The notes below the pieces were generated by a model, which saw only the letters and a program-made list of their open reading frames with translations, ran no database searches and had not been told where the DNA came from. From the NCBI GenBank assembly GCA_035628995.1, contig DASPIR010000033.1, positions 1 through 64,000 on the forward strand: a DNA stretch of 64,000 bases, written 5' to 3'. Source of the stretch: Clostridia bacterium. Lineage in GTDB: Bacteria; Bacillota; Clostridia; Lutisporales; Lutisporaceae. Each line of letters starts with the position of its first letter. Position 1 is the stretch's first letter. Below are positions 10,060 through 19,430 of the stretch, piece by piece. The position numbers and the translations under genes are program-made.

Positions 10060-10893
10060 TTAGCTTCCATATTTAGGGTCTAGTATCTCTTTAAGCCCTT
10101 CACCTAGTATGTTAAATCCCAACACGACAAATAAAAGAGAAAGTCCTGGTGCTATTGATATCCAAGGTGCCGGCCTTAAGAATTTTATTCCCTCGGCTAA
10201 AATTACTCCCCAATCTGGAGCTGGAGGTTGGGCCCCTAACCCTAAAAAGCCTAATGATGATGTTGATAGCACTGCAGTTGGTAATGTTAATGTCACGAGT
10301 ATTATTATTTGGTTTATTGTGTTTGGTAAAATATATTTTGTAATTATATTAAAATCTGATTCTCCTAGCACTCTTGCTGCGTCAATAAATGGCAAATTTT
10401 TAAGTGTTTGTGCTTTTGCACTTATTATTTTTGTATATTGTGCCCAACCAACAAGTGCGATGGCAATTACTACATTTGTTAAGCTAGGACCTAATATAGT
10501 TACAATAGCTAATGACATTACAATAGAAGGCATTGACCATGTTATATCGGTTATAAATGATATTATCCTTCTTACGCTGCCGCCATAATATCCCGATAAT
10601 AATCCTAATGTTACACCAATCAATAATTGTATTGCGGTAACGATAAATCCTACTTGCAACACTATCCTTGTACCATAAATTACTCTGCTAAAAACGCAAC
10701 GTCCGTACATATCAGTACCAAAATAATAAGTCATACTGGGTTTTTGCAGCTTATTAATTAGGTTTATTTCATCATAGGGATGAAGGGCTATAACATCAGC
10801 AAATATCGCACAAATGATTATACTTAAAGAAATTAGTAATCCGACAACAAAATATTTGTTGCTAAAGACTTTTTTCATCCTACTTTTTTTCAT
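10060..10893 (-). CDS. Oligopeptide ABC transporter permease (OppC/DppC type)
   Basis: Integral membrane permease, 277 residues, about six TM segments. The N-terminal OppC_N segment is followed by the EAA-loop motif (AARVLGESDFNIITKYILPN) that contacts the ATPases, and by the family sequence GFLGLGAQPPAPDWG. Only two bases separate its start from the stop of the OppB-type gene, showing one operon. Confidence 0.93.
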   Translation of the reverse strand: MKKSRMKKVFSNKYFVVGLLISLSIIICAIFADVIALHPYDEINLINKLQKPSMTYYFGTDMYGRCVFSRVIYGTRIVLQVGFIVTAIQLLIGVTLGLLSGYYGGSVRRIISFITDITWSMPSIVMSLAIVTILGPSLTNVVIAIALVGWAQYTKIISAKAQTLKNLPFIDAARVLGESDFNIITKYILPNTINQIIILVTLTLPTAVLSTSSLGFLGLGAQPPAPDWGVILAEGIKFLRPAPWISIAPGLSLLFVVLGFNILGEGLKEILDPKYGS

Positions 10894-10895
10894 TG

Positions 10896-11828
10896 TTATA
10901 CTCCTTCCATGTCTTTTCTCACTCTGGGATCAAGATAAGCTACAATTACATCTCCTATAGTATTTGATATTACTGTCAGTAAAGCAATAATCATAACGAT
11001 TCCCTGAACTACTGGGTAGTCTTGTTTTGTTATTGATGTCCAAAGTAAATAACCCATTCCAGGCCAAGCAAATATTCTTTCTACAATTACCGATCCACCA
11101 ATGATCCATGGAATTGATAAAAAAAACATTACTGTTGTAGGTATAAGCGCATTTCTTAATACGTGCTTTATTAAAATAGTCTTTTCATTTAACCCTTTAG
11201 CATAGGCTGTAATAACATACTTCTCATTTAAAATATCAACTATTTCTGATCTTGTTACTCTAATTCCAGATGCCATATTTGTTAATGTAATTGTTGCAAC
11301 TGGTAAAACTAATGAAAGAAATCCACTATAACCGGATATCGGGAATATTGGGATTTTAATAGCGAACAGTAGTATTAATAGTATCCCAAGCCAAAACTGT
11401 GGTGTTGACCAAAGTATTATTGTTGAATAGACTGTAACCTTATCAAAAAATGAATCCTTTTTAAATGCTGCAAATAATGCTATTGGTATAGCCAGCAAGT
11501 ATTGCAAAAGAACAGAAACTCCTGACAACATCATAGTATATTTAAATCTACTCATTATTAATTCGCTAACTGGCTGGCTGGCTAGAATTGATAGACCGAA
11601 ATCTCCCTTTAAAGCATTTATGAGCCACTTAAAATATTGTATGTATAATGGCTTATCCAACCCGAATTTTGTTCTTAATTCTATAATCTTTTGCGGATCC
11701 GTTCTATCACCTGCTATTAGCTGAATTGGGTCTCCTGGCATGCTATGCATTATTGCAAACAATAACATGCTTAATGACAGCAATATAAGAACACCTAGTA
11801 GTAATCTCTTTATCACATATTCAAGCAT
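10896..11828 (-). CDS. Oligopeptide ABC transporter permease (OppB/DppB type)
   Basis: Integral membrane permease, 310 residues. Typical OppB start (MLEYVIKRLLLG), the MPGDP motif of the first extracellular loop, and an EAA loop (TAYAKGLNEKTILIKHVLRN). C-terminal YLDPRVR is diagnostic. GGGGGAGG precedes the ATG. A 15-bp perfect hairpin lies between it and the binding-protein gene upstream. Confidence 0.93.
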   Translation of the reverse strand: MLEYVIKRLLLGVLILLSLSMLLFAIMHSMPGDPIQLIAGDRTDPQKIIELRTKFGLDKPLYIQYFKWLINALKGDFGLSILASQPVSELIMSRFKYTMMLSGVSVLLQYLLAIPIALFAAFKKDSFFDKVTVYSTIILWSTPQFWLGILLILLFAIKIPIFPISGYSGFLSLVLPVATITLTNMASGIRVTRSEIVDILNEKYVITAYAKGLNEKTILIKHVLRNALIPTTVMFFLSIPWIIGGSVIVERIFAWPGMGYLLWTSITKQDYPVVQGIVMIIALLTVISNTIGDVIVAYLDPRVRKDMEGV

Positions 11829-11879
11829 AAACCTACCTCCCCCATCTCATTATTTAATATACTGCTGATTAACGTACAT

Positions 11880-11920
11880 TGGAATGTATTATTATATTTT
11901 TAATTTAATAATACATTCCA
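11880..11920 (-). terminator. Intercistronic hairpin between binding protein and permease genes
   Basis: A perfect 15-bp inverted repeat, TGGAATGTATTATTA (11880-11894) with its complement at 11906-11920, 11-base loop. It probably lets only part of transcription continue into the permease genes or protects the 3' end of the binding-protein mRNA, giving the usual excess of binding protein. Confidence 0.7.
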
Positions 11921-12012
11921 TTATAACTACTCACTGTCTTATATTCACTATTACATCATAAATTACCTGTAACCCCGAAATTTACAAGGATTATAACCCC
12001 ATTAATCAACCC

Positions 12013-13617
12013 TTATTTAGTGATAAGCTTTTTTACGTCCATGAATCTGGCATTTCCTTGAGCATCTACATAAAAACCTTCAATATTAGCTCTGCTAGCC
12101 TTATACCACTTTTCATAGAATAAGCTAATCGCAGGCATCTGATCATACATCATATCTGTTACTTCTTCGAACTTTTTCTTTCTTTCATCCAAATTCGGAA
12201 TATACATTGCGTCATTAATCAACTTATCTAAGTCTGCGTTGGCGTAATATTTCGAATCAGTAGTAAAGCTAAATACATGCATTGGGTCTGCCCACTGAAC
12301 TGATCTTGTTGATAATTGGAACTTACCTTCTTTTGTATTATCCTTTACATATGAATGTTCAAGTTCTCTTATTTGTAAATCAATCCCTATTTCTTTTAAC
12401 TGCTTTTGGATAACAGGGGCAGCTGATTTTATAGCAAAAACATCCATTGCAGTCAATAATTCTATTGTCATTTTCTTTCCATCTTTTTCTCTAATACCAT
12501 CTGCATTTTTATCAACCCATCCTGTTTCTTCTAAAAGTGCTTTCGCTTTTTCTTTATTAGTGCCCCATTTAGTTATCATTTCTTTTTCTTTTTCTGGACT
12601 ATAACTGGTTACTGAGGGTGACATGTATGTGTAGCTGGGAGTAACAAAGTTATCCAGGGCTAATGCTATTTCATCTCTATCAATACCAAGTGTTATAGCT
12701 TGTCTTACTTTAATATCACTCAGTATTGGATCTTTAGTATTCATATATATCAAAGATCCACCTGGCTGCATAGCTTCATAAAGCTTAATATCGGGGTTTG
12801 CTTTTAAGGATTCAATGTTTTCTAAAGGTACGAAGTCAATAATATCTACCTTGCCTTGCTCTAATTCACTAACAAGAGTAAACGTGTCAGGAATAAACCT
12901 TACTGTAATTTTATCAAACTGCAAAGGCCCTCTGTTTTTGGTTTCTGGGCTAAAGTTTAAATATGTCGGGTTTGGCTTTAGTGTTATATGGGATCCTTGT
13001 ACCCACTCTTCAACATACGCTGGTCCGTAAGTAACTGCCTTTGTTTTAAACGCATCATTACCAATTTCTTTTGCTACTTTAGCATCTACAATACCTGATT
13101 GAATTGATGATATTACAGTAAACAAAACGGGGTCAGGCTGGCTAAGCTTAAAAACAATAGTCCTATCATCTACTACATTATATTCTTTAATATTTACATA
13201 GTCAGAAGCATATGCTCCAGTTTCTACATTCCTTTCATAAGAAGCTTTTATGGCCTCTGCATTTAACGGATCGCCGTTTGAAAACTTTGCTCCTTCAGGA
13301 AGTTTGAATGTCCAAGTCAATCCATCGTCTGAAACGTTGTAGGATTCAACTACGTCCGACACATATGATTTACCATCTATAGTGACATCAAGCAGCAACC
13401 CATATAATAAAACATGTGCTAAGTTACTTTTAGATATAGTTTGTGTATCTGTTCCCTCTATTTCATCTGATACTGCAACAACAAGATCCCTTGAGTATTT
13501 ATCTTCTCCTACGCTGGAGACTTCCTTAGAAATTTCCTTTTGACCGCACCCTGCAAATATAAGAAGTAACGCAATCGCCAAAGCTAATATACTTATAAAC
13601 CTTTTAGTTCTTTTCAT
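12013..13617 (-). CDS. Oligopeptide ABC transporter substrate-binding lipoprotein (SBP family 5)
   Basis: Extracytoplasmic peptide-binding lipoprotein, 534 residues. A lipoprotein signal (MKRTKRF, hydrophobic stretch, lipobox FAGC with Cys at about residue 24) precedes an SBP_bac_5 domain with SYNVSDDGLTWTFKLPEGAK and DPLNAEAIKASYERN-type motifs. GAGGAG lies a few bases before the ATG. First gene of the five-gene transporter operon, followed by the amidohydrolase and dipeptidase. Substrate class (di- versus oligopeptide, or peptides with D-residues) cannot be read from sequence. Confidence 0.92.
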   Translation of the reverse strand: MKRTKRFISILALAIALLLIFAGCGQKEISKEVSSVGEDKYSRDLVVAVSDEIEGTDTQTISKSNLAHVLLYGLLLDVTIDGKSYVSDVVESYNVSDDGLTWTFKLPEGAKFSNGDPLNAEAIKASYERNVETGAYASDYVNIKEYNVVDDRTIVFKLSQPDPVLFTVISSIQSGIVDAKVAKEIGNDAFKTKAVTYGPAYVEEWVQGSHITLKPNPTYLNFSPETKNRGPLQFDKITVRFIPDTFTLVSELEQGKVDIIDFVPLENIESLKANPDIKLYEAMQPGGSLIYMNTKDPILSDIKVRQAITLGIDRDEIALALDNFVTPSYTYMSPSVTSYSPEKEKEMITKWGTNKEKAKALLEETGWVDKNADGIREKDGKKMTIELLTAMDVFAIKSAAPVIQKQLKEIGIDLQIRELEHSYVKDNTKEGKFQLSTRSVQWADPMHVFSFTTDSKYYANADLDKLINDAMYIPNLDERKKKFEEVTDMMYDQMPAISLFYEKWYKASRANIEGFYVDAQGNARFMDVKKLITK

Positions 13618-14480
13618 CTTCTCTCCTCATTTCTAACTAAATTATTTTCTGTTTTTTTGATAATCACATTATGAAGTCAAGATTCCATTTTACTTCTTTG
13701 TTAAGTTAAGATTCCCCCTTCTAAAATTGGTTTCGTATATTCCATATGTCGGTATTTTTTGTTCTTATAAACCAATACCTCCTTTAAAATAAATTTTCCA
13801 ATAGACTTTTTATTGAAGTAATATAATGCACTGTTAGTTTTAACAAGATATAGTCATACAACAAACTTTAAAATTAATTGCAAAGAATGTCAAAGAATTT
13901 GTTTAAATCGAAACATTTGGAGTACAAATTTATAATGAAATATGTTAGTTGGTATCTGTAGTATCCGTTAAATTATAGAATTTTCAAAGTGAAAAGCTTC
14001 ATTTCATCCTGAACCTAGGGTACAACATAATTGGCATACTTATAGTCTGCCAGTGATTCCGCCTCCTTGAATGGATTTTATTGTTGAAATAACTCCCTAT
14101 CCAATGTACTTTGCAAAAACCAAGCCAATAAAGACCAGTTAGTATATAGTCAAGAAATATGCGGATAAATATCTGCGGGAAAGCATTGATTGTATTCAAA
14201 TAGAAGTTATTTGAATTTTCTTTTATTTCAGCCCATAAGAAAATTAATAATCTTTTTAAAAACAGAACATCAAAAGTAAATGTAAAATTAATTGACACAA
14301 AAATCCTATGTTATTCGTATAATTGTCCAAATATTATACACTTTTTTTCTTTCAAAAAGCATAACTATTTTGGATAATTGCATGGATAAGATGCATGTGG
14401 TAGAATATAGCAAAATAGTAGAAAGTACTTCATTCTGTTGAAATATTTTAAATGCAAATTCAAAGGATAGGAGAAAAATT
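13618..14480. other. Divergent intergenic region of the peptide island
   Basis: 863 bases, very AT-rich, between the transporter operon (minus) and the second amidohydrolase (plus). It holds a candidate sigma-54 promoter at 14112-14127. Open frames across 13999-14298 have no ribosome site and no recognisable family; they may be decayed sequence. The segment 14020-14210 is less AT-rich than its flanks, which would suit a gene remnant. Confidence 0.5.
14112..14127 (-). promoter_or_regulatory. Candidate sigma-54 (-24/-12) promoter facing the oligopeptide operon
   Basis: Minus-strand sequence TGGCTTGGTTTTTGCA matches the consensus TGGCACG-N4-TTGCW at 10 of 12 defined positions, with exact GG-N10-GC spacing. 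It points toward the transporter operon, whose start is about 490 bases downstream, so the leader would be long. A sigma-54 activator is encoded at 16142-17506. Confidence 0.5.
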
Positions 14481-16097
14481 ATGTATGATTTAGTTATTAA
14501 AAACGGCGAAATTATGGATGGCTCTGGAGCAAGTTCTTATATTGCCGACATAGGAATTAAAAATGGCTATATAAAAAAAATATCTCCAGGTATAGAAGAT
14601 TTAAGTACAGAAGTGATTGATGCAAATGGGTATATAGTATGTCCTGGCTTTATTGATATAGACTCCCATTCCGATTTTTCCTTTTTTACAAACCCCAAAG
14701 CAGAAAGTAAAATTAGACAAGGAATAACAACAGAGGTTGTAGGTCAAGGAGGTCATACATTAGGTCCTATTAATATGAGGTACCTAATGGATCTGAAACA
14801 GTATACAAACTCTTATGTGCAGAATAAAAATGAAGCAAATTACTGGAATTGGAAAAGCCAATCCGAGTTCATTGACATATTAGGGAAAAAAAGGACATCT
14901 GTTAACATCGCATCTTTAGTAGGATATGGAACCATTAGAGTTGCAGTTATGGGTTTTGAAAAAAGAAAGCCTTCATTTCATGAAATGGAAAAAATGAAAT
15001 TTATTCTTGAGGAGGAGTTAGCAAATGGAATTCATGGATTGTCTTTAGGACTAGACAATAGTCCTGATTCACTTGCCACAATGGAAGAATTGATAGAAAT
15101 GGCTACAATTATTAAAAAATATAATGGCCTATGTGCGATACACATGAGGGATGAAGGGAATTATCTAGTAAAATCAATTAACGAGGTTATTGAGATCGGC
15201 CAGAGATCCGGTGTTAAATTACAAATATCCCATTTAAAGGCGGCCCACCCGCAAAACTGGGGGAAGATTAAAGAAGTTATTAGCATAATAAATAAAGCAA
15301 AACAGGCAGGATTAGATGTTGATTATGACGTTTATCCATACATTTCATATGAAAGTGTTTTGAGCGATGTACTTCCCACGTGGATTAGAGAGCTAAGCCC
15401 TGAAAAAATAGCAGAATCCTTAAAAAAAGAAGATACCAAAGATAAAGTAGTAAAAGATATGCTAGATACAAAAAGTACTTGGGGAAACCCTATATTAGGC
15501 TCATCTTGGGATAGAATCAGAATCATATCAATGAAAAAGCCGGAAAATAAACGGTTTGAAGGAATGAATATTGAACAAATCTCTGAATATTTGAATTTGA
15601 AACCACATGAAGTTGTGATTAAATTACTCATCGAAGAAAGTGGTGTAATTAAGATTATTTTTTCTGCAATGATTGAAACGGATTTGATTGAAGTAATGAA
15701 ACAGTCAATGGCAATATTTTGCACAGATGGGTTAGCAGTATCACCTTATGGTGACTATAAAGAAATTAAAGTACATCCAAGGTATTATGGGACATATCCA
15801 AGAATACTGGGTAGGTATGTAAGACAGAAAAAGATTATGTCTTTAGAAGATGCTATTCATAAGATGACATTATTACCAGCTATGAAAATGAACATACGCG
15901 ATAGGGGATTCTTGGCAGCTGGGTACAAAGCGGATATTGCAATTTTCGACAAAGGAAAAATAATTGATGAAGCTACTTTTGATAAACCACATCAATATCC
16001 AGTAGGAATTATAGATGTTATCGTTAATGGTATACCCGTTGTAAAAAATGAGGAGCATACAGGAGAGTTACCCGGAGAAATATTGAAAAGAAAATAA
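14481..16097 (+). CDS. D-aminoacylase-family amidohydrolase, variant metal site
   Basis: 538-residue amidohydrolase of the N-acyl-D-amino-acid deacylase type. HMRDEG (near 222), QISHLKA (near 250) and CTDGLAVSPYG (near 414) are the expected later ligand and active-site motifs. The first metal motif reads IDIDSHSDF, with Asp where the family has the first His of HxH. The bridging Cys motif NCG is replaced by GQGG. Some family members have GQDG instead of NCG, but the Asp is unusual. AGGAG precedes the ATG. It lies divergent from the transporter operon and directly upstream of the sigma-54 activator, so it belongs to the same pathway. Activity is likely but specificity is unknown. Confidence 0.85.
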   Translation: MYDLVIKNGEIMDGSGASSYIADIGIKNGYIKKISPGIEDLSTEVIDANGYIVCPGFIDIDSHSDFSFFTNPKAESKIRQGITTEVVGQGGHTLGPINMRYLMDLKQYTNSYVQNKNEANYWNWKSQSEFIDILGKKRTSVNIASLVGYGTIRVAVMGFEKRKPSFHEMEKMKFILEEELANGIHGLSLGLDNSPDSLATMEELIEMATIIKKYNGLCAIHMRDEGNYLVKSINEVIEIGQRSGVKLQISHLKAAHPQNWGKIKEVISIINKAKQAGLDVDYDVYPYISYESVLSDVLPTWIRELSPEKIAESLKKEDTKDKVVKDMLDTKSTWGNPILGSSWDRIRIISMKKPENKRFEGMNIEQISEYLNLKPHEVVIKLLIEESGVIKIIFSAMIETDLIEVMKQSMAIFCTDGLAVSPYGDYKEIKVHPRYYGTYPRILGRYVRQKKIMSLEDAIHKMTLLPAMKMNIRDRGFLAAGYKADIAIFDKGKIIDEATFDKPHQYPVGIIDVIVNGIPVVKNEEHTGELPGEILKRK

Positions 16098-16141
16098 TAT
16101 TAGTGATTTATTTAGTTATCAATGAAGAGGAGATCTTATTG

Positions 16142-17506
16142 GTGAAAACATTGAATCGAACAATATTAATCATAGATAATGAAATTTGTAGAATGCGAAA
16201 TTTAAAAACCTCATTACAATCTTCTGGATATAAAGTTAAAACAGTAGAAAATGGACAACAAGCCATTCATTATTTAAAAACCGATACAGTTCATGTACTT
16301 ATTTCAGATTTTGACACGGGTCAAATATCTGGTATAGGGTTAATAGAAGAGACTTTAAATATTGATTCATCAATAGGTATAATATTCATAGCTACTAATT
16401 CAGATATAAAAAATGTAGTGAAAGTAATGAAATCGGGAGCCTTCGATTATTTTGACAAATCATTTTTGATGGAAGAGTTACTTTTTGCCATTGAGAAAGC
16501 AATAGAAAGAAAAGAATTAATTGAAGAGAATAATTGCTTAAGAAATAAGTTTCAAGAGAGCTGTCAATATGATGGCATAGTATATGAAAGTGAAAAAATG
16601 AAAGCAATCATTTCAATGATTGATAGAATAGCGCAGAGCAATGCCACAGTATTATTGATGGGAGAAAGTGGCGTAGGAAAAGAAGTTTTTGCAAAAATGA
16701 TTCACAATAAAAGCATGCGAAAAGATAAGCGATTTATCGTCATAAATTGTGCAGCTATACCTGAAAATCTCATTGAAAGTGAACTTTTCGGACATGAAAA
16801 GGGATCTTTTACTGGTGCAAGCTATAGGAAAATAGGGAAATTTGAACAAGCAGAAGGTGGAACGGTATTTTTAGATGAGATGGCTGAATTATCTTTAGAC
16901 ATGCAAGTTAAATTCTTAAGAGTTTTGCAAGAAAGACAATTAGAAAGAGTGGGGTCTTCAAATAGTATCAATGTTGATGTAAGAATCATTGCAGCTACGA
17001 ATAAAGATTTATCAAAAGAACTGGAAAAAGGAAATTTCAGAGAAGACCTTTATTATAGATTAAATGTCGTAAAAATAGACATACCCCCATTAAGAGAAAG
17101 AAAAGAAGACATTGGCGCTTTGGCAAAAACTTTCTTGTATGAATTTTCTAGAGACTACGAAAAAAATCTTAAACTTCTAGATATAGAAGCTATGCTTATA
17201 TTGTTAAATCATACCTGGAAAGGGAATGTAAGAGAATTAAAAAATGTAATAGAAAGATCTGTAGTTATTGCAAAAAAAAATGAAGAAATACTACTAAAAA
17301 AGCATTTACCAATAGAAATCAGTAATAATAAAAACTTTATAGAAGGCAGAGGAAGAACAGAAATGACGTTAAAAGAATATGAAAAACTGATCATAATCGA
17401 TACGTTAAATAAAGTAGATGGGAGTAAATCCAAAGCCGCTGAGATTTTAGATATAAGAAGACAAACCTTATATAATAAAATCAAAGAATATAATATCTCT
17501 TTATGA
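16142..17506 (+). CDS. Sigma-54-dependent response regulator (NtrC family)
   Basis: Transcription activator acting with RpoN. An N-terminal receiver domain carries an acceptor Asp in LISDFDTG. The AAA+ domain has Walker A GESGVGKE, the sigma-54 contact loop GSFTGA (GAFTGA family), Walker B GGTVFLDEM and arginine-finger region RIIAATNKDL. A Fis-type helix-turn-helix (SKSKAAEILDIRRQTLYNKI) ends the protein. I place the start at GTG 16142 (or TTG 16139), behind GAGGAG at 16127-16132; a GTG at 16103 has no ribosome site. 45 bases after the amidohydrolase, so co-transcribed. No histidine kinase is adjacent. Confidence 0.92.
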   Translation: MKTLNRTILIIDNEICRMRNLKTSLQSSGYKVKTVENGQQAIHYLKTDTVHVLISDFDTGQISGIGLIEETLNIDSSIGIIFIATNSDIKNVVKVMKSGAFDYFDKSFLMEELLFAIEKAIERKELIEENNCLRNKFQESCQYDGIVYESEKMKAIISMIDRIAQSNATVLLMGESGVGKEVFAKMIHNKSMRKDKRFIVINCAAIPENLIESELFGHEKGSFTGASYRKIGKFEQAEGGTVFLDEMAELSLDMQVKFLRVLQERQLERVGSSNSINVDVRIIAATNKDLSKELEKGNFREDLYYRLNVVKIDIPPLRERKEDIGALAKTFLYEFSRDYEKNLKLLDIEAMLILLNHTWKGNVRELKNVIERSVVIAKKNEEILLKKHLPIEISNNKNFIEGRGRTEMTLKEYEKLIIIDTLNKVDGSKSKAAEILDIRRQTLYNKIKEYNISL

Positions 17507-17541
17507 GAAAGAAATAATAACAAGGAACAAGTAAAAATAGC

Positions 17542-17565
17542 AAGCCCTGCAGAAATGCAGGGCTT
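17542..17565 (+). terminator. Terminator-like hairpin after the sigma-54 activator
   Basis: AAGCCCTGCA (17542-17551) pairs with TGCAGGGCTT (17556-17565). The following T-run is short. Confidence 0.65.
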
Positions 17566-17634
17566 ATGCTTTGGAGATAGTTGTATATATGAAAAAGTAA
17601 AGTAGGTAGTTACTCAATATAATTGTACTTGAAA

Positions 17635-17789
17635 GTCAACTACGAGGCGCTATTCCATCTATAAGTGCCCCATTCGCCTTTTTTATCACTAGTTACGTCC
17701 TCAAGTATGATTTGGTCATAGAATGAGTGAAACCCTTTGCTAGTATTGCCTCCTGGAAAAACCTTTTTGACGTTGCCCTTCTGAGTCAT
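17635..17789 (-). pseudogene. Broken duplicate of the P-loop ATPase 5' end
   Basis: Near-copy of the start of the ATPase gene at 4173-5264. Bases 17696-17789 match codons 1-31 (5171-5264). Bases 17635-17693 match 4971-5031 further inside the gene, with a 2-base deletion. About 139 bases between these parts are missing, as is the whole remaining gene. The ATG and ribosome site are retained but no long product is possible. Confidence 0.9.
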
Positions 17790-17853
17790 GCTAATACCTC
17801 CAAAATAAAAATCAAATTACTACATGATATGCAAAACCTCGCTTTAATGTCAT
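17696..17853. repeat. Right copy of 158-bp direct repeat flanking the peptide island
   Basis: Same orientation as 5171-5328 with about four mismatches, running through the pseudogene's start and 64 bases upstream. The two copies bracket all island genes, so homologous recombination between them could excise about 12.5 kb. Confidence 0.9.
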
Positions 17854-17959
17854 CACAAAACATTAGACTTTTGAGTCTTCCTCGTATATCATATTATTTG
17901 GATTAAAAATTGGATATTATTCAGTTCTGTTTTACCGAATTGAGAAAGGGTTGAAAACT

Positions 17960-18580
17960 ATGCACAAATATTTCATTGAGGGGCTTCTACTGGGCTTGGC
18001 CTATGTAGCTCCAATAGGCATGCAGAATCTTTATGTAATAAACACGGCAATAAGATCAAGCAGGTTGAGAGCTTATCAGGTAGCATTCATTACAGTGTTT
18101 TTTGATATCACCCTGGCTCTGGCATGTTTTTTCGGCATCGGTATTGTATTGGAGAATGTTCCGATATTGAGAAATGCAGTACTTGCAATAGGCAGCATCA
18201 TGGTTGTATATATAGGCGTAGGACTAATACGCTCCGCCCCCGATGTTTCAAGAGAAATCAATGTGGGGGAACCACTCTTAAGAGTCGCTTTAATATGCTT
18301 CACAGTCACTTGGCTTAATCCTCAGGCAATTATTGACGGAACTTTGCTTCTTGGCAGCTTCAAAGCCACATTGCCTGCCGCTTATTCAAATCTTTTCATT
18401 CTTGGTGTGGCAGCTGCATCCTTTTGCTGGTTCACAGGCCTGGCAACTATTGTATCAATCTTCAAAGGTATGATAGGTCCAAAAATTCTAAAGACAATAA
18501 ATGTACTTTGCGGCAGCATTATTGTTTATTACGGGATTAAGCTTGCATATACTTTTATTAAAATAAAATTAGCTTCATAG
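17960..18580 (+). CDS. LysE/ArgO-family amino acid exporter
   Basis: Membrane exporter, 206 residues, six predicted TM segments, normal for the LysE superfamily. The N-terminus GLLLGLAYVAPIGMQNLYVI contains the conserved PxGxQN motif of LysE/ArgO basic amino acid exporters, and TWLNPQAIIDG is the conserved second-half motif. ATG 17960 is chosen because AAAGGG lies nine bases upstream; a TTG three codons earlier abuts that site. It sits just outside the island repeat and appears monocistronic. Confidence 0.88.
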   Translation: MHKYFIEGLLLGLAYVAPIGMQNLYVINTAIRSSRLRAYQVAFITVFFDITLALACFFGIGIVLENVPILRNAVLAIGSIMVVYIGVGLIRSAPDVSREINVGEPLLRVALICFTVTWLNPQAIIDGTLLLGSFKATLPAAYSNLFILGVAAASFCWFTGLATIVSIFKGMIGPKILKTINVLCGSIIVYYGIKLAYTFIKIKLAS

Positions 18581-18715
18581 CAAGCCCATGTATGGAAAAA
18601 TTTCAAATGCTATGCTACAATATTTTTGTCGGTATTCGAAAGAAACTGAACTTTAATTTTTCTTGTAAGGATTTTTCGACTTATATCCTTATGGAATAAG
18701 AACGGAGGTAATTTC

Positions 18716-19306
18716 ATGGAATTGGGAAAGAAGCCCGCATTTTCTTATCACCTTAACACCAGGCAGATTGCCGTTATAGGCATGCTGTCCTCCATCTCTA
18801 TTGTGCTCGGTATTACAGGCTATGGTTTTATACCTCTGCCAATCGCCCGCGCAACAATAATGCACATTCCTGTTATTATAGGAGCGATTCTGGAAGGACC
18901 AATTGTAGGCATGCTGATAGGTCTGATTTTCGGGGTATTCAGTATTTTTCAGAACCTGGCAAACCCGAACCTGTTATCCTTTGCCTTTATCAATCCATTG
19001 GTTTCGGTACTTCCGAGAGTACTTATCGGCCTCACTTCCTATTATTGCTACAGACTCGTGGCAGGTAAGGCAAAAATGCTGGGAATAGGCTTGGGAGCAG
19101 CTATTGGCTCACTTACAAATACCTTTGGAGTATTGGGCATGATTTACTTATTATATGCGGCCCGTTATGCCGAAGTAAAAGGAATAAGTGCAGCTACGTC
19201 AGCAAAGGTGATATTCGGTATAGCACTTACAAATGGTCTGCCGGAAGCAATGATCGCAGTAATTATTACAGTTCCTGTGGTTATTGCAGTTATGAATAGA
19301 AAATAA
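18716..19306 (+). CDS. ECF transporter substrate-binding (S) component
   Basis: Integral membrane vitamin- or cofactor-binding subunit that works with a shared EcfA/A'/T module encoded elsewhere. 196 residues, about six TM segments. The motif IPLPIARATIMHIPVIIGA and the FINPLVSVLPR segment fit the ECF_trnsprt family. CGGAGG lies seven bases before the ATG. A short hairpin-forming leader (AAGGAT/ATCCTT near 18667-18692) precedes it, but no known riboswitch is recognisable, so the ligand is unknown. Confidence 0.85.
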   Translation: MELGKKPAFSYHLNTRQIAVIGMLSSISIVLGITGYGFIPLPIARATIMHIPVIIGAILEGPIVGMLIGLIFGVFSIFQNLANPNLLSFAFINPLVSVLPRVLIGLTSYYCYRLVAGKAKMLGIGLGAAIGSLTNTFGVLGMIYLLYAARYAEVKGISAATSAKVIFGIALTNGLPEAMIAVIITVPVVIAVMNRK

Positions 19307-19322
19307 TTTCTTCAAAAACTCA

Positions 19323-19355
19323 AAAACCCGGAGATATTAATTATCTCCGGGTTTT
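19323..19355 (+). terminator. Terminator after ECF S component
   Basis: Perfect 14-bp repeat AAAACCCGGAGATA (19323-19336) with TATCTCCGGGTTTT (19342-19355), then further Ts. Confidence 0.9.
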
Positions 19356-19430
19356 ATTTTACATCCTCCCATCATATCAATACTAGTAAGACTTTGTCTG
19401 CTTCTTTGATGTTTCAGGGGGGATGTTCCT

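Noticed and set aside
13999-14298. Minus-strand open frame of 99 codons
   Set aside because: No ribosome site, no family, very AT-rich; it overlaps the candidate sigma-54 promoter. Possibly decayed DNA.
14398-14415. TGGTAGAATATAGCA as a sigma-54 promoter for the second amidohydrolase
   Set aside because: GG to GC spacing is one base short (N9) and the inner boxes match poorly.
5171-17853. Direct repeats as ends of an insertion sequence or integrative element
   Set aside because: No transposase, integrase or terminal inverted repeats were found; the repeats are pieces of a chromosomal gene.
18581-18715. Riboswitch before the ECF S component
   Set aside because: Only a simple hairpin is visible; none of the preQ1, THF, FMN, TPP or cobalamin signatures is present.
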